A stretch of 64,000 nt of DNA from Roseivirga sp. BDSF3-8 (GCF_041449215.1 NZ_JBGNFV010000001.1:967001-1031000); one strand, 5' to 3'; positions 26,867-35,961 are shown, counted from the first letter of the stretch. Translations and numbers: made by a program. Notes: generated from the letters alone by a model not told the origin.

Positions 26867-27160
26867 ATGAAAAATTATAAATATGCCATAGTAGCATTAT
26901 CCATTTGTCCAATTCATTTTGGCTTTTCAGAAGATGAGTATAAAAAACGTTTTAAAGCATTTTTATATAATAGCGAGCCTTCATATACAGACTTAATAAG
27001 AAAGGACATAAAGGAAGCATTGAATGATCCTGAATGGAGCTGGAAAGAGGCGGCTAAGGAGGTTGAATTTTATGGTTATGAAGAAAGGTATAGTGAAGAA
27101 GATGTTCTTAGGCAAGTTAAATGGTTAATGTGGGATACTTTATTCCCTGAAGAAAAATAA
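26867..27160 (+). CDS. Short paralogue of the RNase toxin immunity family
   Basis: The 97-aa product is a short version of the same family. Its segment IRKDIKEALNDPEWSWKEAA, followed by VKWLMWDTLFPEE, lines up with LEQELQSAVRNSEFDWIKLA and the IYPEL region of the gene before it. It starts 3 bp after that gene and so belongs to the same transcript. It may protect against a related toxin of other strains, an arrangement typical of immunity gene arrays. It is shorter than its relatives because the C-terminal third is absent. Confidence 0.65.
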   Translation: MKNYKYAIVALSICPIHFGFSEDEYKKRFKAFLYNSEPSYTDLIRKDIKEALNDPEWSWKEAAKEVEFYGYEERYSEEDVLRQVKWLMWDTLFPEEK

Positions 27161-27203
27161 ACAGAAAAGTCCAGCCGTTGTTTGGTTGGGCTTATACATT
27201 CAT

Positions 27204-27478
27204 ATGAAACTGTTCAAATACATAGCACTATTCTTAATTTCTTTTCAGCAATTGATGCTGTAATAGGAAAGGGTGATATAATAGTACATGAAGAAGATAG
27301 GTGTAATGGAGTTCAACAAGGCAATACTAGAGTTGTGACATATAATTCGACAAAAGTCTTAGGTAAGGGCGTACCTGCAAATGAAAGCACATTTATAAAC
27401 ATGCAAAATGTTAAAGCTATCTACAGGGATGTCGGAGGTGGAAATTATCAACTTATTACAATGTATCCTGAGCTATGA
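27204..27478 (+). pseudogene. Decayed secreted RNase A-like toxin
   Basis: From the ATG at 27204 one frame encodes a signal peptide (MKLFKYIALFLISFQQLML, then stop). A second frame, offset by one, encodes the end of an RNase A-like toxin: NTRVVTYNSTKVLGKGVP and the closing strand NYQLITMYPEL, stop at 27476-27478. The middle is missing. This fits a stand-alone secreted toxin, like the one at 25459, collapsed by deletion and frameshift. Unlike the intact one, it keeps the Thr-x-Tyr motif. The next gene overlaps its end and is an immunity relative. Confidence 0.75.
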
Positions 27479-28017
27479 TAAATAAGGAAAATAAAAATTT
27501 AGAAGCAGCCCTTCAGCCATATCAAGAAGGATTGGATTTGGATGATGAACAAAGACTTAATTGGCTTCAAGATAATGTAAAAGGTGGGTTTGTGAATGTA
27601 GAACATTTGAAGCTTGAACTTGAAGAAGCGCTTTCTGATAGCAGTTTTGATTGGATAGGTTTTGCTGAATCAAATTCTCTGCTCTTGTCACCTTCGTCAT
27701 ACAACAATGAAGAGATTATCAATTATGTGAAGTTAGCTTTAATGGATTTTGTTTATCCGGAAAATGTTCTTACCCAAGAACAGATTAGCAAGATGCAGAT
27801 AGATGTTGTAGGTATTTTGAATGGATATTCGGTCAATGAAGGCTGGATGTTTTCTTATGATCTTTATGAGTTATTAAAGAAAAAGGAGAATTATCAAGAC
27901 TTAGAATATTTTGATCTATGGAAGCTAAACTTCTATAAATCAAATATTGAAAGAAGGCCAATAGTGCAGAAATATCAGGAAATAGGTTATTTAAGACATA
28001 AAAAAAATCAGCTATAG
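27475..28017 (+). CDS. Immunity protein of the RNase toxin family, paired with the decayed toxin
   Basis: This 180-aa protein is a diverged relative of the immunity protein at 26316: LKLELEEALSDSSFDWIGFA and VKLALMDFVYPENVLTQEQ line up with the equivalent segments there, and both end in a G-Y-L-R/K tail. It overlaps the stop of the decayed toxin by 4 bp (ATGA), preserving the toxin-immunity order although the toxin has been lost. It looks intact and could still be expressed as an orphan immunity gene. Confidence 0.78.
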   Translation: MINKENKNLEAALQPYQEGLDLDDEQRLNWLQDNVKGGFVNVEHLKLELEEALSDSSFDWIGFAESNSLLLSPSSYNNEEIINYVKLALMDFVYPENVLTQEQISKMQIDVVGILNGYSVNEGWMFSYDLYELLKKKENYQDLEYFDLWKLNFYKSNIERRPIVQKYQEIGYLRHKKNQL

Positions 28018-28027
28018 TGCTGGTTTT

Positions 28028-28189
28028 TTACGCTAGAGACTGAATTTTTCTCTTTGCTACCAGGGCATCGAGAAATATTTTAATCATTTTTTCATCCTCA
28101 CTGTTGAGCTGCTCCACAATTTTAAAGAGGTTGAGTATTTCCTTATCTTGTAGTTGAGAACTGGCCCAATCATCAGTCGCACCGTTCAT
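28028..28189 (-). CDS. Short ORF resembling the C-terminal tail of an XRE-type regulator
   Basis: A 53-residue minus-strand frame starts at the ATG at 28189. Its second half, LFKIVEQLNSEDEKMIKIFL followed by DALVAKRKI, has the pattern seen at the end of XRE-family repressors of Bacteroidota (helix, S/D-E-D-E-K, helix, Ala-rich turn, basic tail). No helix-turn-helix precedes it. A similar fragment exists at 41162-41346. It is the only minus-strand coding candidate in this part of the locus. It may be a small regulator or a fragment. Confidence 0.4.
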   Translation of the reverse strand: MNGATDDWASSQLQDKEILNLFKIVEQLNSEDEKMIKIFLDALVAKRKIQSLA

Positions 28190-28229
28190 AAGAACATCAC
28201 CTATTTACCAACCTGATGCACCAGAAAAA

Positions 28230-28754
28230 ATGAAAATATCAGAATCACTTAAAAAGATGATACTTTGTTATTTGCACTCAATAGGTGGGCAAGTATCACA
28301 CTATAAATTTGATCGAATGATAGTTTACTCATTTAGGTCAGATATTTTGCCAAGCTTTTTTTTGAAATCCTTTTTGGACTCGGGATGGCTAGAAAAAATC
28401 ATTCCGAATGATGGTCAAATGGAATCATATAAAATTACAGTATCAGGCAAAGAGTTTATTGTTAAGGAATTATTAGAACTGGAAAGAATCTTTGACAGGC
28501 TATTAGGTAAACTGAAAGTAATAGAACTAGAAAGCGTGGATATAAAAGGCCCATTTTTAAGATTTTCTATTCTTAATAGGATATATAAAGTGTCGGTTTT
28601 TTTAGATGATCAAAACAGTACAATAACACTATCTTTGCCTAATGATTCATCAAAAGCAGTAGAATACGTTGAGTATTCATTGAGTGAAGTTTTGAATACC
28701 CCTGAGATTCTAATAGATAGAATAAAAAAACAGATCGATATTTTAAGAAATTAA
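28230..28754 (+). CDS. Hypothetical protein, possible orphan immunity protein
   Basis: The 174-aa product has no signal peptide or membrane helix. The N-terminal half (ILCYLHSIGGQVSHYKFDRM, then SGWLEKIIPNDGQMESYKIT) looks like a winged-helix fold; the C-terminal half is beta-rich. A short frame ending HHLFTNLMHQKK overlaps its ATG (ATGA), which may be another toxin tail. Its place among immunity genes suggests an immunity role, but a small DNA-binding protein is equally possible. Confidence 0.5.
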   Translation: MKISESLKKMILCYLHSIGGQVSHYKFDRMIVYSFRSDILPSFFLKSFLDSGWLEKIIPNDGQMESYKITVSGKEFIVKELLELERIFDRLLGKLKVIELESVDIKGPFLRFSILNRIYKVSVFLDDQNSTITLSLPNDSSKAVEYVEYSLSEVLNTPEILIDRIKKQIDILRN

Positions 28755-28763
28755 CGATAATAA

Positions 28764-29000
28764 AGCCTGATCAAGTTAAAAAAGCACTTAATAACACCGG
28801 CCCAGGTACAGCAGCCTTTAAAAATGCCCCTATTAATAATGGGACCAAGATAGTATATCATACGGTGACAAATGGGGCTACCTATGGAAAAAGAGTTCCC
28901 AAGGATGGGAGTTCTTTTCTGCAATCAACAAAGGTCCGAGCTGTTTATAAAGATTACTCCAGGTAATTTTCAGTTATTAACCATGTTTCCTGATTTTTAA
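28764..29000 (+). pseudogene. Duplicated 3' end of the RNase A-like toxin, frameshifted
   Basis: This closely repeats 26078-26312 (from cctgatcaagttaaaaaagc to the stop). A two-base deletion in the region tttataaagattactccagg breaks the frame just before the terminal strand, and the upstream part of the toxin is absent. It is followed, as in the parent copy, by an immunity gene. Together with that gene it forms a duplication of about 780 bp. Confidence 0.85.
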
Positions 29001-29002
29001 TT

Positions 29003-29545
29003 ATGAAAAAGAAGAATTTAATTAGAGCATTAAGTGCTTTTAGGGAAGATTTATGGCCTACCTATGAGGATAGTTTAGGAAGTATAAGTGTAGAAATAGA
29101 CGGGGGGGTGATAGATAAAAAAGGGCTGGAACAGGAGCTACAAATTGCTGTCAGAAACCCTGAATTTGATTGGATAAAATTAGCTAATGAAAGCGCTCTT
29201 TTCATGTCACTGGAAAATTATAGTAATATAGAACTAAGAGAGCATGTTCAAAATCTGCTTACCCTCTATATATATCCAGAACTAAAGCTGACAGATGGAC
29301 AAAGCGAGATTTTTGAACAGACTTTGGTCGAGGTACTTAATTCCAATAAGGATGTTAATGAGGGATGGGTGACATCCGAAAAGCTATTAGAATTAGTAAA
29401 TGAAAGGGAGCCATTTTTGAAAGCTCAGTCTTACCATCTATGGCAAGTTTATTTAGATAAAATTTTATACAATAAGCTAAATATAGAACGAAAGGTAAAA
29501 GATGAGAAGGACCGATTTATTGGCTATTTGAAATATAAAAAATAA
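29003..29545 (+). CDS. Second copy of the RNase toxin immunity protein
   Basis: The 180-aa product differs from the protein at 26316 at only about a dozen positions (for example LWPTYEDS for LWLPYEDS and SEIFEQ for RKIFEL) and ends slightly shorter. It lies 3 bp behind the duplicated toxin remnant. Its reading frame is fully preserved while its toxin is broken, as expected if immunity is kept under selection or the duplication is recent. Confidence 0.8.
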   Translation: MKKKNLIRALSAFREDLWPTYEDSLGSISVEIDGGVIDKKGLEQELQIAVRNPEFDWIKLANESALFMSLENYSNIELREHVQNLLTLYIYPELKLTDGQSEIFEQTLVEVLNSNKDVNEGWVTSEKLLELVNEREPFLKAQSYHLWQVYLDKILYNKLNIERKVKDEKDRFIGYLKYKK

Positions 29546-29885
29546 CTAAATAAGATTAAACTATATAATATACATCTATTACTTTGGATGTTTTTATGCT
29601 TTTTAAAAAAAATCATTACACAACGCAATCTATAGTACAATACTATTAAACAACAGGTAATATATTAATTTAAGTCAGATCCGTCAACTTTGGGATGATT
29701 CCGACGCTGTTGGAGTCATACCCACTAAGCAGCAACTTCTTGATAAGGCAACTGAAATTGTAATTTAGTAGATCAGCTTTTCCACCAGTAAATAAATTTG
29801 TATTAACTATTATTTGATTAGACCAGAAGTTTCAGAAGGAATTGAAAACGACTCAGTTCGAAAGAATTCCTGGTCAGCCACTTAA
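29546..29885. other. AT-rich gap with a short coding remnant
   Basis: No complete gene. A frame at 29670-29768 reads SQIRQLWDDSDAVGVIPTKQ and stops in ATEIVI; its composition resembles part of a toxin module, so it may be a remnant of an earlier tip. The rest is AT-rich without recognisable signals. Confidence 0.35.
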
Positions 29886-30482
29886 ATGGTTTGTCCCTTC
29901 GATAGTGGGACAAATGGTAAATTTGACGATATAAAAGATGAGTTGAATGACCTACCTGAAGCTGAACAAAGAGCCTGGATAAACCATTTAGAAAAGCGTA
30001 CAGTAGATGGAAAGGTTAGGAGGGCGGGAAATAATGCCGACAAATATAAATCATTTGACTCCAATGATAAGGTTCCTTCTAGGTATACCGAAGATTCAAA
30101 ATTTAATGATTTGGCATATGATCCGGCAGAAGGTAAAATTAAGCCGGAAACTAGGCAAGAAGCCATGGCAGGCTTGGAAGCCGAATCCCAGGGATTAATT
30201 GAGGGGCCTATTTCAAGAGATCCTTCAGGTGGATTAGAATTTATTGACAGTAATGGAAAGTATTGGGATGTTAAAGCACCAAATGGTAAATTTTTCGATG
30301 TGGTTCAAGTTGGAGACTCCATTAAAAAACAATTACGAAATGTCCCTGATGCAAAAATCTTATTAGATACTAGCTATATAAATGATCTTCAATTAAGTGA
30401 CTTAAGAAACTGGATGAGTAATACTTTATCGTCTACTGATTTAAATAGAGTAGTTGAGATTAATTCTAATTTATTGCCATAA
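29886..30482 (+). CDS. Toxin tip module, PD-(D/E)XK-like nuclease (truncated, no signal peptide)
   Basis: The 198-residue frame looks like the end of a polymorphic toxin. PETRQEAMAGLEAESQGLIE, then the motif GPISRDPSGGLEFID and GKYWDVKAPNGKFF, is the pattern of contact-dependent toxin nucleases with Glu, Asp and the D-V-K core. The first ~60 residues are a charged linker. A stop codon directly precedes the ATG, so the module is detached from any RHS shell and is either a silent cassette or a small cytoplasmic protein. A pentapeptide-repeat gene overlaps its stop by one base, the usual toxin-immunity arrangement. RNA versus DNA target cannot be told. Confidence 0.65.
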   Translation: MVCPFDSGTNGKFDDIKDELNDLPEAEQRAWINHLEKRTVDGKVRRAGNNADKYKSFDSNDKVPSRYTEDSKFNDLAYDPAEGKIKPETRQEAMAGLEAESQGLIEGPISRDPSGGLEFIDSNGKYWDVKAPNGKFFDVVQVGDSIKKQLRNVPDAKILLDTSYINDLQLSDLRNWMSNTLSSTDLNRVVEINSNLLP

Positions 30483-31003
30483 TGGATGTTATAAATAATG
30501 ATGTTTTAGAAGAGAATATTATCTCTCATAAAAAGGCCATAGGTGGCGACTTTAATTGCAAAAGATTGGATATGGGCACCTTTTATGAAAAAAAATTAAA
30601 TAATTTTATGATGGAAGGTGTTGAGGATTTAAGTTCATATCCAATCCAAAATTCAGCTTTTCAAAACTGTATCTTTAAGAATGTAGATTTTGGTAGAACT
30701 GAGTTTTACAAGACAATTTTCAGCAGCTGTATATTTGAAAATTGCTCATTTATAAAAGCGGAAATACTGAAAGTAAATTTTAATATTTGCACATTCAAGG
30801 AGTCAAATTTTTTTGCAAGTTCAATTGATGGTAGCTTGAACAACTGCATTTTTAAAAACTGCAACTTTGATAAATCGTATTTAACAGAATCAAAAATCGT
30901 AAACACAATTTTCACAGGAGAGTCTAAACCACCTAACACCAGAGATAACGAGGAGCATAATGTGATCTGGAATTTACAAAGTCCACAATGTATAGGCAAA
31001 TAG
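30482..31003 (+). CDS. Pentapeptide-repeat protein, likely immunity to the upstream nuclease tip
   Basis: The 173-aa product carries about 12 pentapeptide-like steps with Phe or Ile at the centre (for example SAFQNCIFKNVDFG, FSSCIFENCSFIKA, NNCIFKNCNFDKS; about residues 55-145), giving a right-handed quadrilateral beta-helix. Its ATG overlaps the toxin stop codon (TAATG), so it is translationally coupled. Pentapeptide proteins can mimic nucleic acid, which would suit blocking a nuclease; that is inference. No signal peptide. Confidence 0.75.
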   Translation: MDVINNDVLEENIISHKKAIGGDFNCKRLDMGTFYEKKLNNFMMEGVEDLSSYPIQNSAFQNCIFKNVDFGRTEFYKTIFSSCIFENCSFIKAEILKVNFNICTFKESNFFASSIDGSLNNCIFKNCNFDKSYLTESKIVNTIFTGESKPPNTRDNEEHNVIWNLQSPQCIGK

Positions 31004-31090
31004 AATACCAGCCATGGAAATTATTTTTTTATGCAACCTTGGCTTCTTCAACTTTTAGAAAGCATTATATAATAGTAAATTACATAGTAG

Positions 31091-34000
31091 TTTTATAGAA
31101 ACCACAAACCCAACCAGGATATCCGGCTTATTGATAACGGTGCAACGGGTAGCATAATCGGCACCTGGCAGCCGGGTGATGTATTTGAGATAGAGCGGAA
31201 AGAGGGCAGGGTGTACTACCGCCGCAATGGGGAACTGCTGAAGGAAAGCACCACCCCTGCAGCAGGGGCCTTGCGGACGGCCGTGGGCTTACGCTTTGGC
31301 AACCACTACTTTGAGCGTATCGATATGCGGGGCAAGGCGCCGGAACCGTCGGAAGAGGTACTGATGTCTGCTCTGGCTTATAACTCGCTGGGCCAACTGG
31401 TGAACAAGAAATTGCATAGCCGTGATGAGGGGGAGACTTTCCTGCAGGACACGGACTACCGCTACCATATCCGTGGCTGGCTGGAAAGGGTAAATGATCC
31501 TGAGGCAGCTACGGAGGACCCGGCCAAGGCACTGAGCATGTCTTTCAGCTTTAACCATGGCTTTACAAACCCGCAGTACAATGGCAGCATCAGCGGGATG
31601 CGCTGGAAGATACTGGGCCAGAAAGAGCAGGCGTATGGGTACCGCTACGACGGCCTGAACCGCCTGACGAGGGCTGACTACATTGCCAAAGCGGAGGATG
31701 ATACCTGGACGGCCCACACAGACGAATACAGTACGGAAGTAACGTACGACCTGTATGGCAACATCACGCGCCTGAAGCGTAAGGGGCTAACGGAAACGGA
31801 GGCAAACGGGCTGCAACCCGGCCTGATTGATGACCTTGAGTATACTTATGACGGCACACGCCTGAAAAATATTCGTGACTGGTCTGAGGCGCGTGAGGGG
31901 TATAAGGACGACGGGGTGTTTAAAGAAACGGGCATAGAGGAATACCACTACGATGAGGAGGGCCGCATGACGGACTCCTTTGATAAGGACATCACCAAAA
32001 TAGCCTACAACCAGCTCAACATGCCGGAAAGGATTACCTACCGGGACGGGCGTGAGGTGGTGCACCACTACACGGGTGACGGGGCCAAGCAGCGGACGGA
32101 ATACTACCTGAACGGGCAGTTGCAAAACACGACTACCTTCGTAGGGTCTGTGATGCTGGATAATGGAGAGATTAGCCACCTGGTTTATGATGACGGCTTC
32201 CTGCAGGCGGACCCGGACCAGCCCACGGGGTGGCTATACACTTATGACCTGAAGGACCACCTGGGCAATACCTGGGTCACTATTGCTGAAAATGACCCTG
32301 TAGACTACCTGGCGACCTTTGAGGCGGATAAACAGACGGAAGAGGAGTACGAATTCGGCGAAAGCCGTAAGCAGGGCAACCTGATAAGCGCCCCGGTACA
32401 TAACCATACGGAAGGGGGCAGTGTAAGCCAGCGACTGCTTGGTTATGAATATGATGAGGCGGTAGGAATATCGAAAAGCCTGGAGGTATACCCCGGCGAT
32501 AAGATAGACATGGAGGTGTATGCGAGCTACGGGGGCTATGCCGCCAGCAACCCTGACCGGGAGGGGCTTACCTTTGGGGCGATGTTCCTGCAGGCTATGG
32601 GCATACCCTACGGCCCTGAGACGGGCCTGGACGCTACTGCTTTTGACGGACTGGCGGCGGGGGCTTCCGGCGGGGCCACTGCTGACCCTGCCTACGTACC
32701 GGCCTACCTGAACTATGTGCTCTTTGATGAAAATATGGAGCAGGAGGACCTTGGCTTTATCCAGCTTTCTGCCTCGGGGGGCAGTACGCCGACCCGCCTG
32801 AATCTGTCGATAGATATTGAGGTAAGGGGGTATATATTCATCTATGTATCTAATGAAAGCCCTGAAGGACTGGAGGTATACTTCGATGACTTCAAGGTGA
32901 CGCACACGCCGAATATCATTATCCAGTCGGAGGCTTACTATCCCTTCGGCCTTACCTTCGATGGCTTTAAGCGCGGCGACGATCGCTACACCGGTACGGT
33001 CAGTGGTACCGGATCAGGCTTCCGCGACCTGGGCTTCCGTGATTACGAGCCCGCCACGGGCCGCTTTTACATGACGGATCCGCTGGCGGAACTACAGCTA
33101 GACCATAGCCCCTACCACTACGCCCTTAATAACCCCATCCGCAACATAGATGCACTGGGCCTTCAGGGAATGCAGGGGGTGAACAGGACTCAACAGTCGG
33201 TACCTAAGGGAGTAGAAGGAATGTTTGTGCCATTCGATCAAAGATTCGGGTCAAAAAAATCTGGTTCTTCCGGTAAAGCCGGATCTACAAATGGCGGCTC
33301 TGATGATGGTAAAAACGGAAGTAACACTAAGGCAGAAATAATTAAAGTTGTAACCCCTGATACTGCCAAGGAACCCGGAAAAGTAAAATTCTTGGTCGGC
33401 GGATCGGCATACTATCGCGGCAGCTCAAACACCCCTCCAACTACCGAAAATACTACAAACAATAAGAATACTTCTGATGGAGATAGTAGTGGAGAAGTAA
33501 TTCCCTTAGCCAGAGCCTTTGCCCATGACAGGCAGGCAAAGAAACTACTGAGCGGTGGACTGTTCACTAATAACTCCCCTTCTCCGGTACCAGGTAACAA
33601 CACCTTCCAACCCAATAGCCGGGCCCAAATAAACAATGGCGTAGCAGGTGGAGGCGGTAAACCCACCACGGCCTACAGTAAAGGCTGGAATCGAAAACCC
33701 AGAAATATGTTCCCCTGGGGTGATAAATTAAGTGAAAATAAGAATTTCTCTGAAGCGACTAACAGCGCCAGCCTTCAGCAGCGAGTAGCCATATCGGCTA
33801 TGTCATATGACCAGGATAATAGCCTGAATAACAAGTACAGCAGAGCTAATGAGAGAGGGTCGCGGGAAAGCGAGGCAGACGAGCAGGTGGAGGATAAGAA
33901 TAAAATAAATGCAGAAGACAAATTCGATGGAGGTAATGGCATAAGGGTAGATACTGATGGGGATGAAATATATGCCTCATTAGAAACAATCTCGTTTACT

Positions 34001-35959
34001 CCTGAATATGCTGATGAAGAGAAAACCCTATTGAAGAATGCTATTATGAGCATTCAGGAAAGGAAGAAAACTCAGATTGCTGGTGAGGAGTATCTCATTG
34101 ATCTGGCTCAAACAAAGCTGCAGGATTTTATAGATGAAACATTCAGCAATGGACCTATTGCTAAAGACCAGTTCCTGTTCGCGGTAAATGAGAAGGCAAA
34201 TCAGATACAGGCAGAATTAGATCAAATATCTACGGCAATAGATACGGAGAGTACGATTCTAGATTTTACAGGTATAACGCCTGAAGAACGGGCTGGACTG
34301 GAAACCGCAGTCGCAAAATACGAACAACGTGGTGTCTCTAGTAGGATAACAATCGTTAAGAAGGAACATTTCGAAACGCTAAAAGAATACTATCTAAGTG
34401 ATGATTACGTCCCGGACAAAGATGTGGAAATTCTGCTATCTGAGGATGAAAACGGGAATCAAATACAGCATATGGCTTTTCGCGAAGGCTTTTATACTAT
34501 CCCAGCACAGGCTTATAACACTCAAACAGGAGAAGCATTCGTTCCGACTGGTACTGAACAGGAGGTTCAGGGGCTGATTCGTAAGTACGGTGATCACGCG
34601 CTCGCTTATGATAAGATCCTATCTACAAACCTGGAGGTACCGGAAAAATTACCAATTAAGGATAGCCAGGGCAATCTGATTGAGATTCCTGAGACGCAAA
34701 AAAACCTTTCAGCATTTGAAAAACTAATGATGGTGGCTGAAACAGGAAAAGTAATTTTAGATAACCGTAGTGTAGTACGTATGCTATGGGACGAAAATTC
34801 AGAAGATTACGACCCCCGATATTTCGGTGTTCCAGATCCTTTGGCTGGAGGTGCTAATGCGTCGCTGGATAAGCTCAACAGCATCACCGAAATGATGGAC
34901 ATGGCCATGTCAGCCTTTGATAAGGAAATGTACACCCAGGTATGGGACGCCCTGTCAGAAGTCACCATGTCAAATGTTGTGGACATGATACAAACCCAGG
35001 CGACTGATGTAGCTGAAAACCCTATGTATCATGGTATGTATTTCATTACGGACTATAGTATCGAGGGGCTTATCGGTTTAGCAACAGGAGGAATTGCTGC
35101 AATTGGCGTTGTCCAAAAATTAATTAAGTGGATTAATAAGTTCAAAAAGCTATCAAAAATAGCTTGGGGTAACATAAAGCAAAGGATAAAAGCAGCAACC
35201 TATGATAGGCTTAAAAAGCGTTTCAATGGTTCCGGTGGAAGTAACAATAACGCGCATAAATTCCTCCAGAATCAGCTCAAAGACAACCCTGAGCTAGCAG
35301 AGGCCTTTGAGGTATTGGCTGAAGGTGGTCTTGAGGAAACATTCGACAAAAATCCGAAGTTATTAAAAAGGCTTGGCGAAGACATGCAAGATGCCGAATT
35401 TGCCGATTGGATTAAAAAGAATCCGGATAAGGCGGGAGCTTGGAAGAAGGCTTTAGATGAGGGTATTGACGATATAATCAGGAATAATCCTGATTATTTA
35501 GAAATGCTTGATAGGTTTCCTTTTGGTACAGGTAAAAAGTCAATTTTAGATAATGCTACGGATGCAGAATGGAATCAAATATTATCTGGCAAACTGATAG
35601 AATTACCTGATCCAGACCCAAAACTTTCCAGTAGGCTAAAAGAAAAATTTGGCTCAAACACTCATACAAGTAAAAAGTTTGATACAGACCCTACTGGAAA
35701 AGAATTTGATGCCATAACCGATCAGTTTTATGTAGAACATAAAGCCTTAACTTCGACAAATCCAATGTCTCAGGCTAAAAGAACACAAATGAAATATCAT
35801 ATGAAAGCCTGTAAAATATCAGGAAAGGACAATTATCTAATACTCGAAGGAGTTCAGAATGATGACTGGATTAATAAAGCGATTCAGTATGCGAATGAGT
35901 ATGGCGTGAATACAAAGATTGAAATTAACGGAGTTCTAGTACACGATTTAACATTTTAA
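31091..35959 (+). CDS. Orphan RHS module with restriction-endonuclease-like toxin tip (no start codon or signal peptide)
   Basis: The frame is open from 31091 but has no ATG before the RHS-homologous part begins at 31112; the first usable start is a GTG at 31211, which would give 1582 aa. It keeps the last YD repeats and the RHS core (about residues 600-650 from 31211), then diverges into its own Gly/Ser/Asn-rich linker, a pre-toxin region and a C-terminal domain with EFDAITDQFYVEHKAL (near 1500), a PD-(D/E)XK-type core. Immunity gene Imm7 starts 3 bp after its stop. It resembles orphan rhs modules known from enterobacteria: silent until recombination through the shared RHS block places the tip behind the intact shell. 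Confidence 0.82.
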   Translation, partial: FYRNHKPNQDIRLIDNGATGSIIGTWQPGDVFEIERKEGRVYYRRNGELLKESTTPAAGALRTAVGLRFGNHYFERIDMRGKAPEPSEEVLMSALAYNSLGQLVNKKLHSRDEGETFLQDTDYRYHIRGWLERVNDPEAATEDPAKALSMSFSFNHGFTNPQYNGSISGMRWKILGQKEQAYGYRYDGLNRLTRADYIAKAEDDTWTAHTDEYSTEVTYDLYGNITRLKRKGLTETEANGLQPGLIDDLEYTYDGTRLKNIRDWSEAREGYKDDGVFKETGIEEYHYDEEGRMTDSFDKDITKIAYNQLNMPERITYRDGREVVHHYTGDGAKQRTEYYLNGQLQNTTTFVGSVMLDNGEISHLVYDDGFLQADPDQPTGWLYTYDLKDHLGNTWVTIAENDPVDYLATFEADKQTEEEYEFGESRKQGNLISAPVHNHTEGGSVSQRLLGYEYDEAVGISKSLEVYPGDKIDMEVYASYGGYAASNPDREGLTFGAMFLQAMGIPYGPETGLDATAFDGLAAGASGGATADPAYVPAYLNYVLFDENMEQEDLGFIQLSASGGSTPTRLNLSIDIEVRGYIFIYVSNESPEGLEVYFDDFKVTHTPNIIIQSEAYYPFGLTFDGFKRGDDRYTGTVSGTGSGFRDLGFRDYEPATGRFYMTDPLAELQLDHSPYHYALNNPIRNIDALGLQGMQGVNRTQQSVPKGVEGMFVPFDQRFGSKKSGSSGKAGSTNGGSDDGKNGSNTKAEIIKVVTPDTAKEPGKVKFLVGGSAYYRGSSNTPPTTENTTNNKNTSDGDSSGEVIPLARAFAHDRQAKKLLSGGLFTNNSPSPVPGNNTFQPNSRAQINNGVAGGGGKPTTAYSKGWNRKPRNMFPWGDKLSENKNFSEATNSASLQQRVAISAMSYDQDNSLNNKYSRANERGSRESEADEQVEDKNKINAEDKFDGGNGIRVDTDGDEIYASLETISFTPEYADEEKTLLKNAIMSIQERKKTQIAGEEYLIDLAQTKLQDFIDETFSNGPIAKDQFLFAVNEKANQIQAELDQISTAIDTESTILDFTGITPEERAGLETAVAKYEQRGVSSRITIVKKEHFETLKEYYLSDDYVPDKDVEILLSEDENGNQIQHMAFREGFYTIPAQAYNTQTGEAFVPTGTEQEVQGLIRKYGDHALAYDKILSTNLEVPEKLPIKDSQGNLIEIPETQKNLSAFEKLMMVAETGKVILDNRSVVRMLWDENSEDYDPRYFGVPDPLAGGANASLDKLNSITEMMDMAMSAFDKEMYTQVWDALSEVTMSNVVDMIQTQATDVAENPMYHGMYFITDYSIEGLIGLATGGIAAIGVVQKLIKWINKFKKLSKIAWGNIKQRIKAATYDRLKKRFNGSGGSNNNAHKFLQNQLKDNPELAEAFEVLAEGGLEETFDKNPKLLKRLGEDMQDAEFADWIKKNPDKAGAWKKALDEGIDDIIRNNPDYLEMLDRFPFGTGKKSILDNATDAEWNQILSGKLIELPDPDPKLSSRLKEKFGSNTHTSKKFDTDPTGKEFDAITDQFYVEHKALTSTNPMSQAKRTQMKYHMKACKISGKDNYLILEGVQNDDWINKAIQYANEYGVNTKIEINGVLVHDLTF
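31112..33185 (+). repeat. RHS homology block, copy in the orphan module
   Basis: The 2074-bp partner of 21159-23232, in the same orientation and about 10 kb downstream. The boundaries are abrupt: the left starts in the middle of a YD repeat, the right ends just past the RHS core. Recombination between the copies would delete about 10 kb and replace the toxin tip. Confidence 0.95.
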
Positions 35960-35961
35960 AT

